Source: an uncultured Lachnospiraceae bacterium
Lineage (GTDB): Bacteria > Bacillota > Clostridia > Lachnospirales > Lachnospiraceae
Assembly (NCBI GenBank): GCA_937920345.1
Contig: CALGVA010000066.1
Location: 1-64,000, forward strand
DNA: 64,000 bases
Direction: 5' to 3'
The position numbers and the translations under genes were made by a program. The notes beneath the pieces were generated by a model that saw nothing but the letters and a program-made list of their open reading frames with translations, was not told the origin of the DNA and made no database searches. Within the stretch, counting starts at the first letter, position 1, and the number at the start of each line of letters is the position of its first letter. Shown here piece after piece: positions 8,784 to 16,817 of the stretch.

Positions 8784-9033
8784 CTGTCTCCCCGCCTTCT
8801 GTCTGTGCTCTGCCCGATATCGTCTCCGGCAGCAGCGCCGATAGCACAATCTGGCTGTTCTCCATCACCAGTACCGCTTTTGTCTTGCGTCCCTGTGTCG
8901 CATCAATCGCCATGCCGGACTCTTTCGCCTTCTGCACCATGCGTTTGACCGGCGCGGAATCGGGATTGACAATCGCGATGATCTTACCCGTATTCACAAC
9001 ATTGCCGAAGCCTATGTGGATCAGCCTGCCCAT
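8773..9033 (-). CDS. remA: RemA/DUF370 family DNA-binding regulator
   Basis: 86 residues. In Bacillus subtilis RemA activates extracellular-matrix and osmoprotection operons by wrapping DNA on an octameric ring. The family core is plain here (IHIGFGNVVNTGKIIAIVN, then DATQGRKTKAVLVM). A slightly extended Thr/Gly/Glu tail is present. The position between yicC and gmk is the conserved Firmicute order. AGAGAGGAAACC precedes the ATG. Whether it controls matrix genes in this organism cannot be told from the sequence. Confidence 0.9.
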   Translation of the reverse strand: MGRLIHIGFGNVVNTGKIIAIVNPDSAPVKRMVQKAKESGMAIDATQGRKTKAVLVMENSQIVLSALLPETISGRAQTEGGETDEA

Positions 9034-9047
9034 ACCCGGTTTCCTCT

Positions 9048-9926
9048 CTATTCAATATTCTGTATCTGCTCACGCACCTTCTCGATCTCGGTTTTTAACT
9101 CGATGGCGTGATTGGATATCTCTAAATCATTGGCCTTTGACAGTATCGTATTTGCCTCTCTGTTCATCTCCTGTGCAATAAAATCAAGTTTACGGCCGAT
9201 GCTGCCACCCTGTAAAAGATTCTCTTTCGTCGTCTCTATATGGCTTCGAAGACGTACCAGTTCCTCGTCTACACAAACCTTGTCCGCGAAAATAGTCACC
9301 TCCGTCAGCAGACGACTCTCATCCACCTGCACGTCGGCAATCAATTCTTTCACTTTATCCTCAAGCTTCTTCCTATACTCCGCAATAATCTGTGGTGAAC
9401 GTTCCTCGATATAGTCCACATGCACAAGCATACCGTCCAGTTTCTCCACCAGATCATTCCGCAGATTCTCGCCTTCTCTGATCCGTGTCTCGACAAATCC
9501 CTCCGCGGCAGCCCTGACCGCCTCGCCGAGAAGCTGCCACAGCTCCTCTTCGTCCACCGACTGCTCTTCCATGCTGAGCACCTCCGGATATCTGGAAAGC
9601 GTCGATACACGAATGTCATTGTCCAGCGTAAAATCCTCCGCCATCTGCGTCAGATACTTCATATATTCCGCCGCCAGTTCTTTATTGTATTTCACACATA
9701 CATTAGACTCCGTGAGATCCTCATAAGTGATGAAAATATCCACCTTGCCCCGCTGGATATAGTTCTTCAGTTCACTCCGTATCGCCGCCTCAAAAAAATT
9801 GAGCTTCTTGGGCATCTTGATGCTTACGTCAAGATATCTGTGATTGACGGATTTCATTTCTACACTGATCTTCCGCTCTCCTTTGGCAATCTCACATCTG
9901 CCGAAACCGGTCATGCTCTTTATCAT
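9048..9926 (-). CDS. yicC: YicC/YloC family endoribonuclease
   Basis: 292 residues, beginning IKSMTGFGRCE, the family hallmark. The C-terminal DUF1732 part has GRKLDFIAQEMNREANTI followed by a long helix. Escherichia coli YicC is a hexameric endoribonuclease that destabilises small RNAs. The frame extends 30 codons upstream, but the ATG at 9926 is where family similarity starts; a weak AAGG lies upstream. It is the first gene of the operon behind the promoter at 10051-10079. Confidence 0.9.
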   Translation of the reverse strand: MIKSMTGFGRCEIAKGERKISVEMKSVNHRYLDVSIKMPKKLNFFEAAIRSELKNYIQRGKVDIFITYEDLTESNVCVKYNKELAAEYMKYLTQMAEDFTLDNDIRVSTLSRYPEVLSMEEQSVDEEELWQLLGEAVRAAAEGFVETRIREGENLRNDLVEKLDGMLVHVDYIEERSPQIIAEYRKKLEDKVKELIADVQVDESRLLTEVTIFADKVCVDEELVRLRSHIETTKENLLQGGSIGRKLDFIAQEMNREANTILSKANDLEISNHAIELKTEIEKVREQIQNIE

Positions 9927-10050
9927 AGTCGTATACTGGCCTTTCTGCCGCCGGTCATGATTACCGTTTACACCCGTTTTAGATTCCGCCTTCATTATCG
10001 TATTTGCGATATCCAAAGGAAACGGTCATATGCCTGTGCGTACAGATTTT

Positions 10051-10079
10051 ATTATAGAATAATTGTGGGGCATAGTCAA
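10051..10079 (-). promoter_or_regulatory. sigma-A promoter for the yicC operon
   Basis: The minus strand reads TTGACT (10074-10079), a 17-base spacer, then TATAAT (10051-10056). This is a near-consensus vegetative promoter and leaves a leader of about 120 bases before yicC. Confidence 0.8.
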
Positions 10080-10084
10080 GGAAG

Positions 10085-10113
10085 TTGAAAATTATATGGG
10101 TGTGGTGTAGAAT
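10085..10113 (+). promoter_or_regulatory. sigma-A promoter for rqcH
   Basis: TTGAAA (10085-10090), a 17-base spacer and TAGAAT (10108-10113) lie just upstream of rqcH. Its -35 box is only five bases from the -35 box of the divergent yicC promoter, so the two promoters probably compete. Confidence 0.75.
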
Positions 10114-10144
10114 GAAAAAAATCAAATAAGGTAAGGAATCTATC

Positions 10145-11983
10145 ATGGCTTTTGACGGAATCACAATTGCAAATATTACAAGAGAACTGCACGATACGCT
10201 TCTAGGCGGACGAATCTATAAGATCGCCCAGCCGGAAAGCGATGAACTGCTGCTGACGATCAAGAATAACGGCTCACAATACCGGCTGCTGCTGTCTGCG
10301 GATGCCTCGCTTCCTCTGGTCTATCTGACAGACACAAACAAACCGAGCCCCATGACGGCACCCGGCTTCTGTATGCTGCTGCGCAAGCACCTGCAGAACG
10401 CCAGAATCATCGGCATCGCGCAGCCAGGGCTGGAGCGCATCATTCATCTGGAACTGGAACACCTGAATGAACTGGGCGATCTGTGCCGCAAGAAACTGAT
10501 CGTGGAAATCATGGGCAAACACAGCAACATCATCTTCTGCGATGATCAGGATAAAATCATCGACAGCATCAAACATATCTCCGGCATGGTCAGTTCCGTC
10601 CGCGAGGTGCTGCCGGGAAGAGACTATTTCATTCCACAGACACAGAACAAACACAATCCGCTCAGATTCTGTACAATATACACAGACCCCATGCCGGAAT
10701 CATCTGTCTCTGTATCGGAAGAACCCTCTTCCTCCGGTGTCTTTATAAAGTCCGGGGAGGACTCTTTGCCATTATGTTATGTAAACTTTCAGGATAATAT
10801 GCACGAAAAACCAATGGCAGCCTACAAGGCACTCTATTCTTCCTACACGGGGCTCTCGCCCATCATGGCGCAGGAAATCTGCTTCCGCGCGCATGTGGAC
10901 GGCGATATGCCCGCCAACGTATTGGAAGAAGCTGCTTTATGCGCGCTGTTTGAAACCATGACGGACATGATGTCGCAGATCGTGACCGGCGGTTTCTCTC
11001 CTTCCATTATCTATGACGGCAGGGAACCGGTTGAATATGCCGCGCTGCCTTTAACGCTCTATGCCGATAAAACCATGAAGCCTTGTGATTCGATCAGTAC
11101 CGTTCTGGAACAATACTACGCAGAGCGCAGCATGGTGACGCGCATCCGGCAGAAATCCGTTGATTTGCGCAAGATCGTGCAGACCGCTTTAGAGCGAAAT
11201 GTCAAGAAATATGACCTGCAGATGAAGCAGATGCAGGATACTGAAAAGCGCGATCAGTATAAAGTATACGGTGAACTGCTCAACACCTACGGCTACAACC
11301 TGGAGCCCGGCGCAAAATCCATGGACGCGCTGAACTACTATACCAATGAAACCATTACCATTCCGCTGGACGATACGCTCACGCCGCAGGAAAACGCCAA
11401 GAAATATTTTGATAAATACGGGAAAATGAAACGTACCTACGAGGCGCTCTCAGAATTGACCATAGAAGTCAAAGAAGAGATCGAACACTTAGAATCTGTT
11501 CTTGCCGCACTGGATATCGCCCAGCATGAGGAAGACCTCGTGCAGATCAAGGAAGAACTGATAGAAAGCGGTTACATCCGCAGAAAAGGCGGTACGAAGA
11601 AAGCCAAGGTCACCAGCAAACCTTTTCACTATATCAGCAGCGACGGCTTCCATATGTATGTAGGCAAAAATAATTACCAGAACGATGAACTCACCTTCAG
11701 ATTCGCCACCGGCAACGACTGGTGGTTCCATGCCAAGCAGAAAGCCGGTTCCCACGTGATCGTCAAGACCGAAGGACAGGAACTGCCCGACCGCACCTTT
11801 GAGGAAGCGGCGCGTCTTGCCGCCTACTATTCCAAGGGACGGGAACAGAACAAGGTGGAGATCGACTATATCCAGAAAAAACATGTGAAGAAACCCGCCG
11901 GCGCGAAACCCGGGTTCGTAGTGTATTATACCAATTACTCCATGGCGATCGATTCGGATATTTCGGGGATTGAAATGGTGTGA
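10145..11983 (+). CDS. rqcH: Rqc2/NFACT homolog RqcH (ribosome-associated quality control)
   Basis: 612 residues. RqcH binds stalled 50S subunits and recruits Ala-tRNA to add C-terminal alanine tails that mark nascent chains for degradation. The NFACT-N domain starts AFDGITIANITREL. A helix-hairpin and coiled-coil middle follows (LRKIVQTALERN ... MKRTYEALSELTIEVKEEIEHLESVL). The NFACT-R domain near the C-terminus has SSDGFHMYVGKNNYQND and DWWFHAKQKAGSHVI. The protein is about 30 residues longer than usual, owing to a Ser-rich insertion near residues 180-215. AAGGTAAGGAAT precedes the ATG. It is the only plus-strand gene in the first 48 kb. YlmH, which acts in the same pathway in B. subtilis, is at 50118. 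Confidence 0.93.
   Translation: MAFDGITIANITRELHDTLLGGRIYKIAQPESDELLLTIKNNGSQYRLLLSADASLPLVYLTDTNKPSPMTAPGFCMLLRKHLQNARIIGIAQPGLERIIHLELEHLNELGDLCRKKLIVEIMGKHSNIIFCDDQDKIIDSIKHISGMVSSVREVLPGRDYFIPQTQNKHNPLRFCTIYTDPMPESSVSVSEEPSSSGVFIKSGEDSLPLCYVNFQDNMHEKPMAAYKALYSSYTGLSPIMAQEICFRAHVDGDMPANVLEEAALCALFETMTDMMSQIVTGGFSPSIIYDGREPVEYAALPLTLYADKTMKPCDSISTVLEQYYAERSMVTRIRQKSVDLRKIVQTALERNVKKYDLQMKQMQDTEKRDQYKVYGELLNTYGYNLEPGAKSMDALNYYTNETITIPLDDTLTPQENAKKYFDKYGKMKRTYEALSELTIEVKEEIEHLESVLAALDIAQHEEDLVQIKEELIESGYIRRKGGTKKAKVTSKPFHYISSDGFHMYVGKNNYQNDELTFRFATGNDWWFHAKQKAGSHVIVKTEGQELPDRTFEEAARLAAYYSKGREQNKVEIDYIQKKHVKKPAGAKPGFVVYYTNYSMAIDSDISGIEMV
10777..10786 (+). repeat. TTATGTAAAC decamer, copy in rqcH
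   Basis: First of nine exact copies in the window. The others are at 28629-28638 (-), 50031-50040 (+), 50064-50073 (+), 56677-56686 (-), 56795-56804 (-), 60387-60396 (-), 60501-60510 (-) and 60749-60758 (+). All are followed by a pyrimidine. This copy lies in the Ser-rich insertion of RqcH. Confidence 0.85.
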
Positions 11984-11999
11984 AGATAACAAAAATACA

Positions 12000-12053
12000 A
12001 AAGGTTCCTCTGCCAGCCTGTTATCCATAAGCTGTCCGGCACGGGGAACCTTT
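12000..12053. terminator. bidirectional terminator between rqcH and the coat genes
   Basis: A perfect 9-bp inverted repeat AAAGGTTCC/GGAACCTTT encloses a 36-base loop. On the minus strand it is followed by TTGTATTTTTG, so it suits the coat genes; on the plus strand the T-tract is weaker. The convergent layout fits use from both sides. Confidence 0.65.
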
Positions 12054-12080
12054 CTGATTATATTTCTGCTACATTCTTCC

Positions 12081-12341
12081 TTACAACGTCTGCGAAGTAA
12101 ACAGTGACTTCACATGATCGATCTCCGCCTGTGACGCTTTTGCCGCAGGTACATAATAAGATTTCTCACGCGCGATCTGATACAGCTCCTCCTGGGACTG
12201 CTCACAGGCGTTACGGAACTGTTTCAATGTCTGCTTTAACTCCTTGTTCTCCGTCTGGGCGATCATCTCTCCGAAACGCACCAGTTCTCCGTTGATTCCG
12301 GTAAGCGTATCCGCTACCATAGTCTTTTCTTCCATCTGCAT
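12081..12341 (-). CDS. small CotF-family spore coat-like protein
   Basis: 86 residues, mostly helical and charged, with a C-terminal Tyr/Val/Pro segment (EKSYYVPAAKASQAEIDHVK) typical of the small coat proteins grouped with CotF/COG5577. GAGGTAGATT precedes the ATG. It lies 42 bases after a second coat-like gene and shares helix spacing with it, so the two probably act together in the coat. The exact role is unknown. Confidence in the family is moderate because the protein is short. Confidence 0.65.
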   Translation of the reverse strand: MQMEEKTMVADTLTGINGELVRFGEMIAQTENKELKQTLKQFRNACEQSQEELYQIAREKSYYVPAAKASQAEIDHVKSLFTSQTL

Positions 12342-12383
12342 AATCTACCTCTTTTCTGTGATTGAAAATGATAATTTTCAGTA

Positions 12384-12569
12384 CTATCTCAAATACTCCA
12401 TCAGTTGCTGCTTGTTCTGCATAGCGTTCTGCGCGCCTTTTTCGAAGAACTGCTTCACCTTCGTGTCGGATGCGCACTGTGCGTACTCCTTCATCTTACA
12501 GTGTGTCACGTCATAGCCGCCCATGAGGTGACGAAGATTCTGTAAATCCAGCTCAGATAAGTTTGCCAT
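12384..12569 (-). CDS. small CotF-like spore coat protein
   Basis: 61 residues starting at ATG 12569, where AGGAGG sits at ideal spacing; the longer frame upstream runs through a palindromic leader and is not used. It contains SELDLQNLRHLMGGYDV, HCKMKEYAQCASD and VKQFFEKGAQNA, matching the N-terminal half of CotF-type ferritin-like coat proteins. Two cysteines could crosslink. It forms a probable two-gene operon with the 86-residue coat-like gene downstream. Confidence 0.7.
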   Translation of the reverse strand: MANLSELDLQNLRHLMGGYDVTHCKMKEYAQCASDTKVKQFFEKGAQNAMQNKQQLMEYLR

Positions 12570-12591
12570 ATGATTACCTCCTGTATAATAA

Positions 12592-12631
12592 AATGATTGT
12601 CCTAAACAGTATTTGTTTTCAGACAATCATT
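12592..12631 (-). promoter_or_regulatory. 10-bp perfect inverted repeat in the coat-gene leader
   Basis: AATGATTGTC (12592-12601) and GACAATCATT (12622-12631) are separated by 20 bases and lie just upstream of the AGGAGG of the coat gene. It may be an mRNA hairpin or an operator. No T-run follows, so it is not a terminator. Confidence 0.4.
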
Positions 12632-12783
12632 TATTCCGGTTTCCGATATTTTTCTTATATTTACATATGGACTAACTTTTTATTTCTGTTTTGTCAGTCT
12701 TTCAGCCTGCTTTCTTTGTAAAAGACTACTTTATATTTTAATGCTTTACACTTCTGCATTTTCCCATTTTACTCTTTGCCCAC

Positions 12784-14421
12784 TTACCGCAGTAAGTGCA
12801 CCTTCTTCGCAATATGCACCAGCATAGCCCCCTTCGGAAAAGAACGCAGTTCCCTTTCGTTCACACCGCCGAGCAGCAGGATCAGCGCAAAATAAATTAT
12901 CGCGCCGACACCGATTGCCGCGACTAACGCCACTCTGCTGACGGGAAGGAGCTTATACAGGCCATAATACACACCGTAAGCTGCCGCCCCCATCAGAAGC
13001 GAACAGACAAAAGGAATGACGAAGGTTTTCACGAGTTCCTGCTTATACCCCAGATGTTTTCTGACCGAGATCTGGTTCAGGATGCACATCACCAGCGAAT
13101 AAATAATATTCGCACCGACAAGCGCATACAGATTCAGATCCGTATACCACAGCATCGCGATCAGTCCGGCCACCTGGATCACCAGCGCAATCACCGAATG
13201 AATAACAGGTGTATTTACCTTGCCGATTCCCTGCAGCACAGCGTTAGTAAGCGTTGACAGACAGTACAGAATCACCGTGACCGCCAATGCCGCCAGCAGT
13301 CCGGATGCCTGCTCCAAGGAATCTTTCTGCGGAAAAATGAAATACATGACCGGCTTCGCCAGCAGCAGCAGCCCCACCGATGCCGGTATCGCGATCAGCA
13401 TCGTCATGCGAATGGCTTTGGATACCTGCTGCTTCGTCTTCTTGTATTCTTTGCGCACATATGATGTGGATACCCCCGGTATCGTTGCGGAGGACATAGC
13501 AGAAGCGATGGCGATGGGAATATTGATCATCGACACAGCCTGCGTCGCAAAGATGCCATAATCAATATGCGCCGCCACGGAATCCATCTTCTTGTATTGG
13601 ATCATGACGCCATAATAGATCTCCATATTCACAACGGTAGAACAGTTATAAATAAACGTACTTAAGATAAACGGGGTAACAATCGTAAAGATCAGTTTAA
13701 AGATCTCCCCGTAACTGTCCTCTTTCCCCGTCTTGTCATGTTCCGCCCGTCTGTTGATCATGCCGCGGTTCAACATATACATGCCAAACATAAAAAGAAG
13801 CGCGATCACTACGCCTGCACCTGTGCCAAGCGCGCTTCCCGCGGAGCCGTAGATTGCCTGTGTGGTCGCGTCCCTGTCCGTCACCATGCCGATCAGCAGA
13901 TATGCAGCGCCGATGCTGACCGCCGCATTAAGGATCTGCTCTAAGATCTGTGACAGTGAGGTATGCAGCATAGAGCCGTACGCCTGAAAATATCCCCTGA
14001 GCACGCCCAGAAGACCCGAGAAGAAGATCGTCGGTGCGAGAACCCGCAGCGCCACTACCGAATTGGCGCTTGTACGCATCAGAAACGGCGCCGCCGCAAA
14101 TGTGAAAACCGATGCGACACCTCCAACAATTAATACATATATAAGCGCACACTGAAAAACCCGCTGCGCGTTACGATATTCCTTAAAAGCAAGCTTCTGC
14201 GCAATCAGCTTCGAAAGCGCCGATGGAATGCTGTAGGAAGAAATCAGCAGAATGATCGTATAGATATTGATCGCCGTGCTGTAGTACCCGTTGCCCTCCA
14301 GGCCGATAATACTTCGTAGCGGACTGCGGTAAATCAGGCTGATGACCTTGACGATCATACCCGATGCCGCCAGAATACCCGCCTGGCGCACAAAATTATT
14401 CTTTTTCTTTTGTTCGTTCAT
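12784..14421 (-). CDS. SpoVB/MurJ-type MOP-superfamily lipid flippase
   Basis: 545 residues with about 14 hydrophobic helices (VRQAGILAASGMIVKVISLIYR at the start; GLLGVLRGYFQAYGSM; MINIPIAIASAMSSATIPGVS). The pattern is that of polysaccharide-biosynthesis/MVF proteins. In spore formers SpoVB is a cortex-peptidoglycan lipid II flippase and YtgP is its vegetative relative; which of these this one is cannot be decided here. The ATG at 14421 has GGAGGCAGC upstream. It stands alone between coat genes and glgA. A spore role is suggested only by the neighbouring coat genes. Confidence 0.8.
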   Translation of the reverse strand: MNEQKKKNNFVRQAGILAASGMIVKVISLIYRSPLRSIIGLEGNGYYSTAINIYTIILLISSYSIPSALSKLIAQKLAFKEYRNAQRVFQCALIYVLIVGGVASVFTFAAAPFLMRTSANSVVALRVLAPTIFFSGLLGVLRGYFQAYGSMLHTSLSQILEQILNAAVSIGAAYLLIGMVTDRDATTQAIYGSAGSALGTGAGVVIALLFMFGMYMLNRGMINRRAEHDKTGKEDSYGEIFKLIFTIVTPFILSTFIYNCSTVVNMEIYYGVMIQYKKMDSVAAHIDYGIFATQAVSMINIPIAIASAMSSATIPGVSTSYVRKEYKKTKQQVSKAIRMTMLIAIPASVGLLLLAKPVMYFIFPQKDSLEQASGLLAALAVTVILYCLSTLTNAVLQGIGKVNTPVIHSVIALVIQVAGLIAMLWYTDLNLYALVGANIIYSLVMCILNQISVRKHLGYKQELVKTFVIPFVCSLLMGAAAYGVYYGLYKLLPVSRVALVAAIGVGAIIYFALILLLGGVNERELRSFPKGAMLVHIAKKVHLLR

Positions 14422-14514
14422 GTGCTGCCTCCGCGTTTCTGTTCCACAGTCCGTCATACAATCCTGCTGCTCACCGCTGTCGTCCCGCCAGTCGTCAGGA
14501 ATCCTTTAACACCG

Positions 14515-14542
14515 AAAAAGAGCAAGCCAAACGACTTGCTCT
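14515..14542 (-). terminator. terminator after glgA
   Basis: On the minus strand GAGCAAG-loop-CTTGCTC is followed by TTTTTC. It lies about 35 bases past the glgA stop. Confidence 0.85.
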
Positions 14543-14574
14543 GATATCCTGTAAATATTTCCATCAGTTCCGGT

Positions 14575-16020
14575 TTAACCGATCAGCCAGTCATACATCT
14601 CCTGATATTTCTTCGCTGATACATGCCATGAATAATCCACCGCCATCGCTCTGTCCACGATCTTGTTCCATTCACGCTTTTTATCATAGTATATATGTTC
14701 TGCGTAACGGATCGTGCCGAGCATCTCATGGGCATTGTAATTCGTGAAGCTGAAACCGGTACCGGTTCCTTCATATTCATTATATGGCTGTACGGTGTCT
14801 TTCAGACCACCTGTTTCACGCACAATCGGAACCGTACCATACCGCAGCGACATAAGCTGACTTAAACCGCAAGGCTCGAATAAGGAAGGCATCAGGAACA
14901 CATCGCTGGCCGCATAGATCTTATGAGACAGCGCATCGGAATAATAAATATTTGCCGACACCTTGCCGTGATACTTCCAGTCAAAATGACGGAACATGTT
15001 CTCATACTGCTCCTCACCGGTTCCGAGCACCACAATCTGCACATTATCCTGACACAACTCATCCATAATATAGGCAATCAGGTCAAATCCCTTCTGATCC
15101 GTCAGACGGGATACGATACCGATCATCATCGTCCTGTCATCCTGATTCAGCCCCAGTTCTGCCTGTAATGCGCGTTTATTCTTAATCTTTTCCTTCCGGA
15201 AGTTTACCGCGTTATAATGATTCTCAATATAATGGTCTGTCTCCGGGTTAAATTCATCATAGTCGATTCCGTTGACAATCCCCCGCAGATCCCGCGTTCT
15301 GGCACAGAGCAGACCGTTCAGTCCCTCTCCGTAAAACGCTGTCTTGATTTCCTCTGCATAAGTATCGCTGACGGTTGTGATCGCATCCGCATACACAAGA
15401 CCGCCCTTTAAGAGATTGGCATCCTTATATGCCTCCAGTTTATCGGAAGTAAAGAAATATTCCGGCAGCCCTGTGATCTCCTTGACTTCCTTCACACTCC
15501 ATTTTCCCTGGAATTTCAGGTTATGAATCGTCATGACCGTCTTGATGCCTCTGTAGAAATCACCACCCTGAAATCTCTCTTTCAGATATACCGGAATCAG
15601 TCCTGTCTGCCAGTCATGACAATGGATCAGGTCGGGTCTGAAATCAATCACCGGCAAAATGGAAAGCGCCGCCTTACAGAAGAATGCATACTTCTCGATC
15701 TCAAACAACGCATTATCGCTGTACGGTCTGAAACCACCGAAGAAGGCCTCGTTATCAATGAAGTAATATTTTACCCCGTCAGCCTCGGCTTCCATAATAC
15801 CCACATATTCCTCTTTCCAATGAAAATCCATGTAGAAATGCGTCTTATAAGTAAGCCTATCCTTCATCTCCTGCTTCATGCAGGTATATTTGGGAAGGAT
15901 CACCCTGATGTCGAAATACGCCTTATCGATACATTTCGGCAGGGAGCCTACCACATCTGCCAGACCGCCTGTCTTGATAAAGGGAACCCCCTCCGACGCA
16001 ACAAACAAAATTTTTTTCAT
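14575..16020 (-). CDS. glgA: glycogen synthase (ADP-glucose type, GT5)
   Basis: 481 residues that extend alpha-1,4-glucan from ADP-glucose. The N-terminal starch-synthase domain starts KKILFVASEGVPFIKTGGLADV with the KTGGL substrate motif. The GT1-type C-terminal domain has MIGIVSRLTDQKGFDL and LMPSLFEPCGLSQLMSLRYG. The ATG at 16020 follows GGAGGGTTAGC. No glgB, glgC, glgD or glgP is nearby, so glgA is separated here from the rest of the glycogen pathway. Length is standard. Confidence 0.95.
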   Translation of the reverse strand: MKKILFVASEGVPFIKTGGLADVVGSLPKCIDKAYFDIRVILPKYTCMKQEMKDRLTYKTHFYMDFHWKEEYVGIMEAEADGVKYYFIDNEAFFGGFRPYSDNALFEIEKYAFFCKAALSILPVIDFRPDLIHCHDWQTGLIPVYLKERFQGGDFYRGIKTVMTIHNLKFQGKWSVKEVKEITGLPEYFFTSDKLEAYKDANLLKGGLVYADAITTVSDTYAEEIKTAFYGEGLNGLLCARTRDLRGIVNGIDYDEFNPETDHYIENHYNAVNFRKEKIKNKRALQAELGLNQDDRTMMIGIVSRLTDQKGFDLIAYIMDELCQDNVQIVVLGTGEEQYENMFRHFDWKYHGKVSANIYYSDALSHKIYAASDVFLMPSLFEPCGLSQLMSLRYGTVPIVRETGGLKDTVQPYNEYEGTGTGFSFTNYNAHEMLGTIRYAEHIYYDKKREWNKIVDRAMAVDYSWHVSAKKYQEMYDWLIG

Positions 16021-16174
16021 GCTAACCCTCCAACAAATTGATTGTCCAGTCTCTTCCAAACTCTTGAAACATATTATACAGCATTTTGACTGGCAATAAA
16101 AGGATTAATTTTGAAAAAATAAGCTGTCGCATTCGCGGGGTTTGCCTCCCAGATCCGGCATCAAATCTTTATGA

Positions 16175-16693
16175 TTAATTTCTGTACTGCAGCCGGATTT
16201 TATCCGCAATCAGCGCAATAAATTCCGAATTTGTCGGTTTCCCTTTCCCTGTATTGATCGTATAGCCGAACAGCGCATCGAGCGTCTCCATCCTGCCTCT
16301 CGACCACGCAACCTCGATCGCATGCCTGATGGCACGCTCTACGCGGCTCGGCGTTGTCTGGTATTTCTTGGCGATTGTCGGATACAGAATCTTGGTGATC
16401 GAACCTAGCATCTCCACATCCTCCACAGACATCATGATTGCCTCGCGCAGATACTGATACCCCTTGATATGCGCCGGCACACCGATCTCGTGGATCATAT
16501 CGGTCACATCCTTCTCCAGATCTCTTGTCTTACCCGGCTGGATCACGGCATCGGTTACCTGTATCTCGTTCTCCTGCTCTCCTGACGGAACGGTGATCAT
16601 GATCTGAAACGCCTTGTTCGTACTGATTAAATTATTCAGAATCTTGTAAAACTGCTCTTCATCCCTTGATGCTGTCACATTTAAAGTCTCCAT
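16175..16693 (-). CDS. spo0A: Spo0A with a truncated receiver domain
   Basis: Only 172 residues against roughly 260-275 in the family. Residues ~57-172 are a complete Spo0A DNA-binding domain (MIHEIGVPAHIKGYQYLREA; SRVERAIRHAIEVAWSRG; KPTNSEFIALIADKIRL). The first ~50 residues align with only the first third of a receiver domain: METLNV corresponds to strand 1 and DEEQFYKILNNLI to helix 1. The acidic pocket is replaced by ASRDE, and everything holding the phospho-acceptor Asp and the conserved Thr and Lys is absent. The ATG has GGAGGAG at good spacing, and only 124 bases separate it from spoIVB, so no receiver is hidden upstream. The position after spoIVB is the normal spo0A locus. An unphosphorylatable or constitutively dimerising protein is an inference; a full-length copy may exist elsewhere. 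Confidence 0.9.
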   Translation of the reverse strand: METLNVTASRDEEQFYKILNNLISTNKAFQIMITVPSGEQENEIQVTDAVIQPGKTRDLEKDVTDMIHEIGVPAHIKGYQYLREAIMMSVEDVEMLGSITKILYPTIAKKYQTTPSRVERAIRHAIEVAWSRGRMETLDALFGYTINTGKGKPTNSEFIALIADKIRLQYRN

Positions 16694-16734
16694 TGTACTC
16701 CTCCATCTTCCCTGATTACATTTATGTCCATGCC

Positions 16735-16759
16735 GTCGATATATTGACGACTTCCGACA
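16735..16759. promoter_or_regulatory. palindrome and possible 0A-box in the spo0A leader
   Basis: GTCGATATATTGAC (16735-16748) is a near-perfect palindrome. Next to it the minus strand reads TGTCGGAA (16752-16759), one base away from the Spo0A-box core TGTCGAA. Both lie between the proposed -10 box and the ribosome site. By-eye evidence only. Confidence 0.3.
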
Positions 16760-16765
16760 TAAACT

Positions 16766-16794
16766 ATTATAAACAATGAAAGATTGCTATGGAA
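16766..16794 (-). promoter_or_regulatory. candidate promoter of spo0A
   Basis: The minus strand shows TTCCAT (16789-16794), a 17-base spacer and a consensus TATAAT (16766-16771), about 75 bases before the spo0A ATG. The poor -35 box suggests weak or activator-dependent use. Confidence 0.5.
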
Positions 16795-16817
16795 CCTTAA
16801 GGCATCGCACTCACGCA

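Noticed and set aside
10274..10654. Minus-strand frame inside rqcH
   Set aside because: Antisense to a well-conserved gene, with no independent support.
16175..16817. Frameshift explanation for the short Spo0A
   Set aside because: Only 124 bases separate spo0A from spoIVB, too short to hold the missing ~95 receiver codons in another frame, and a normal ribosome site precedes the short form.
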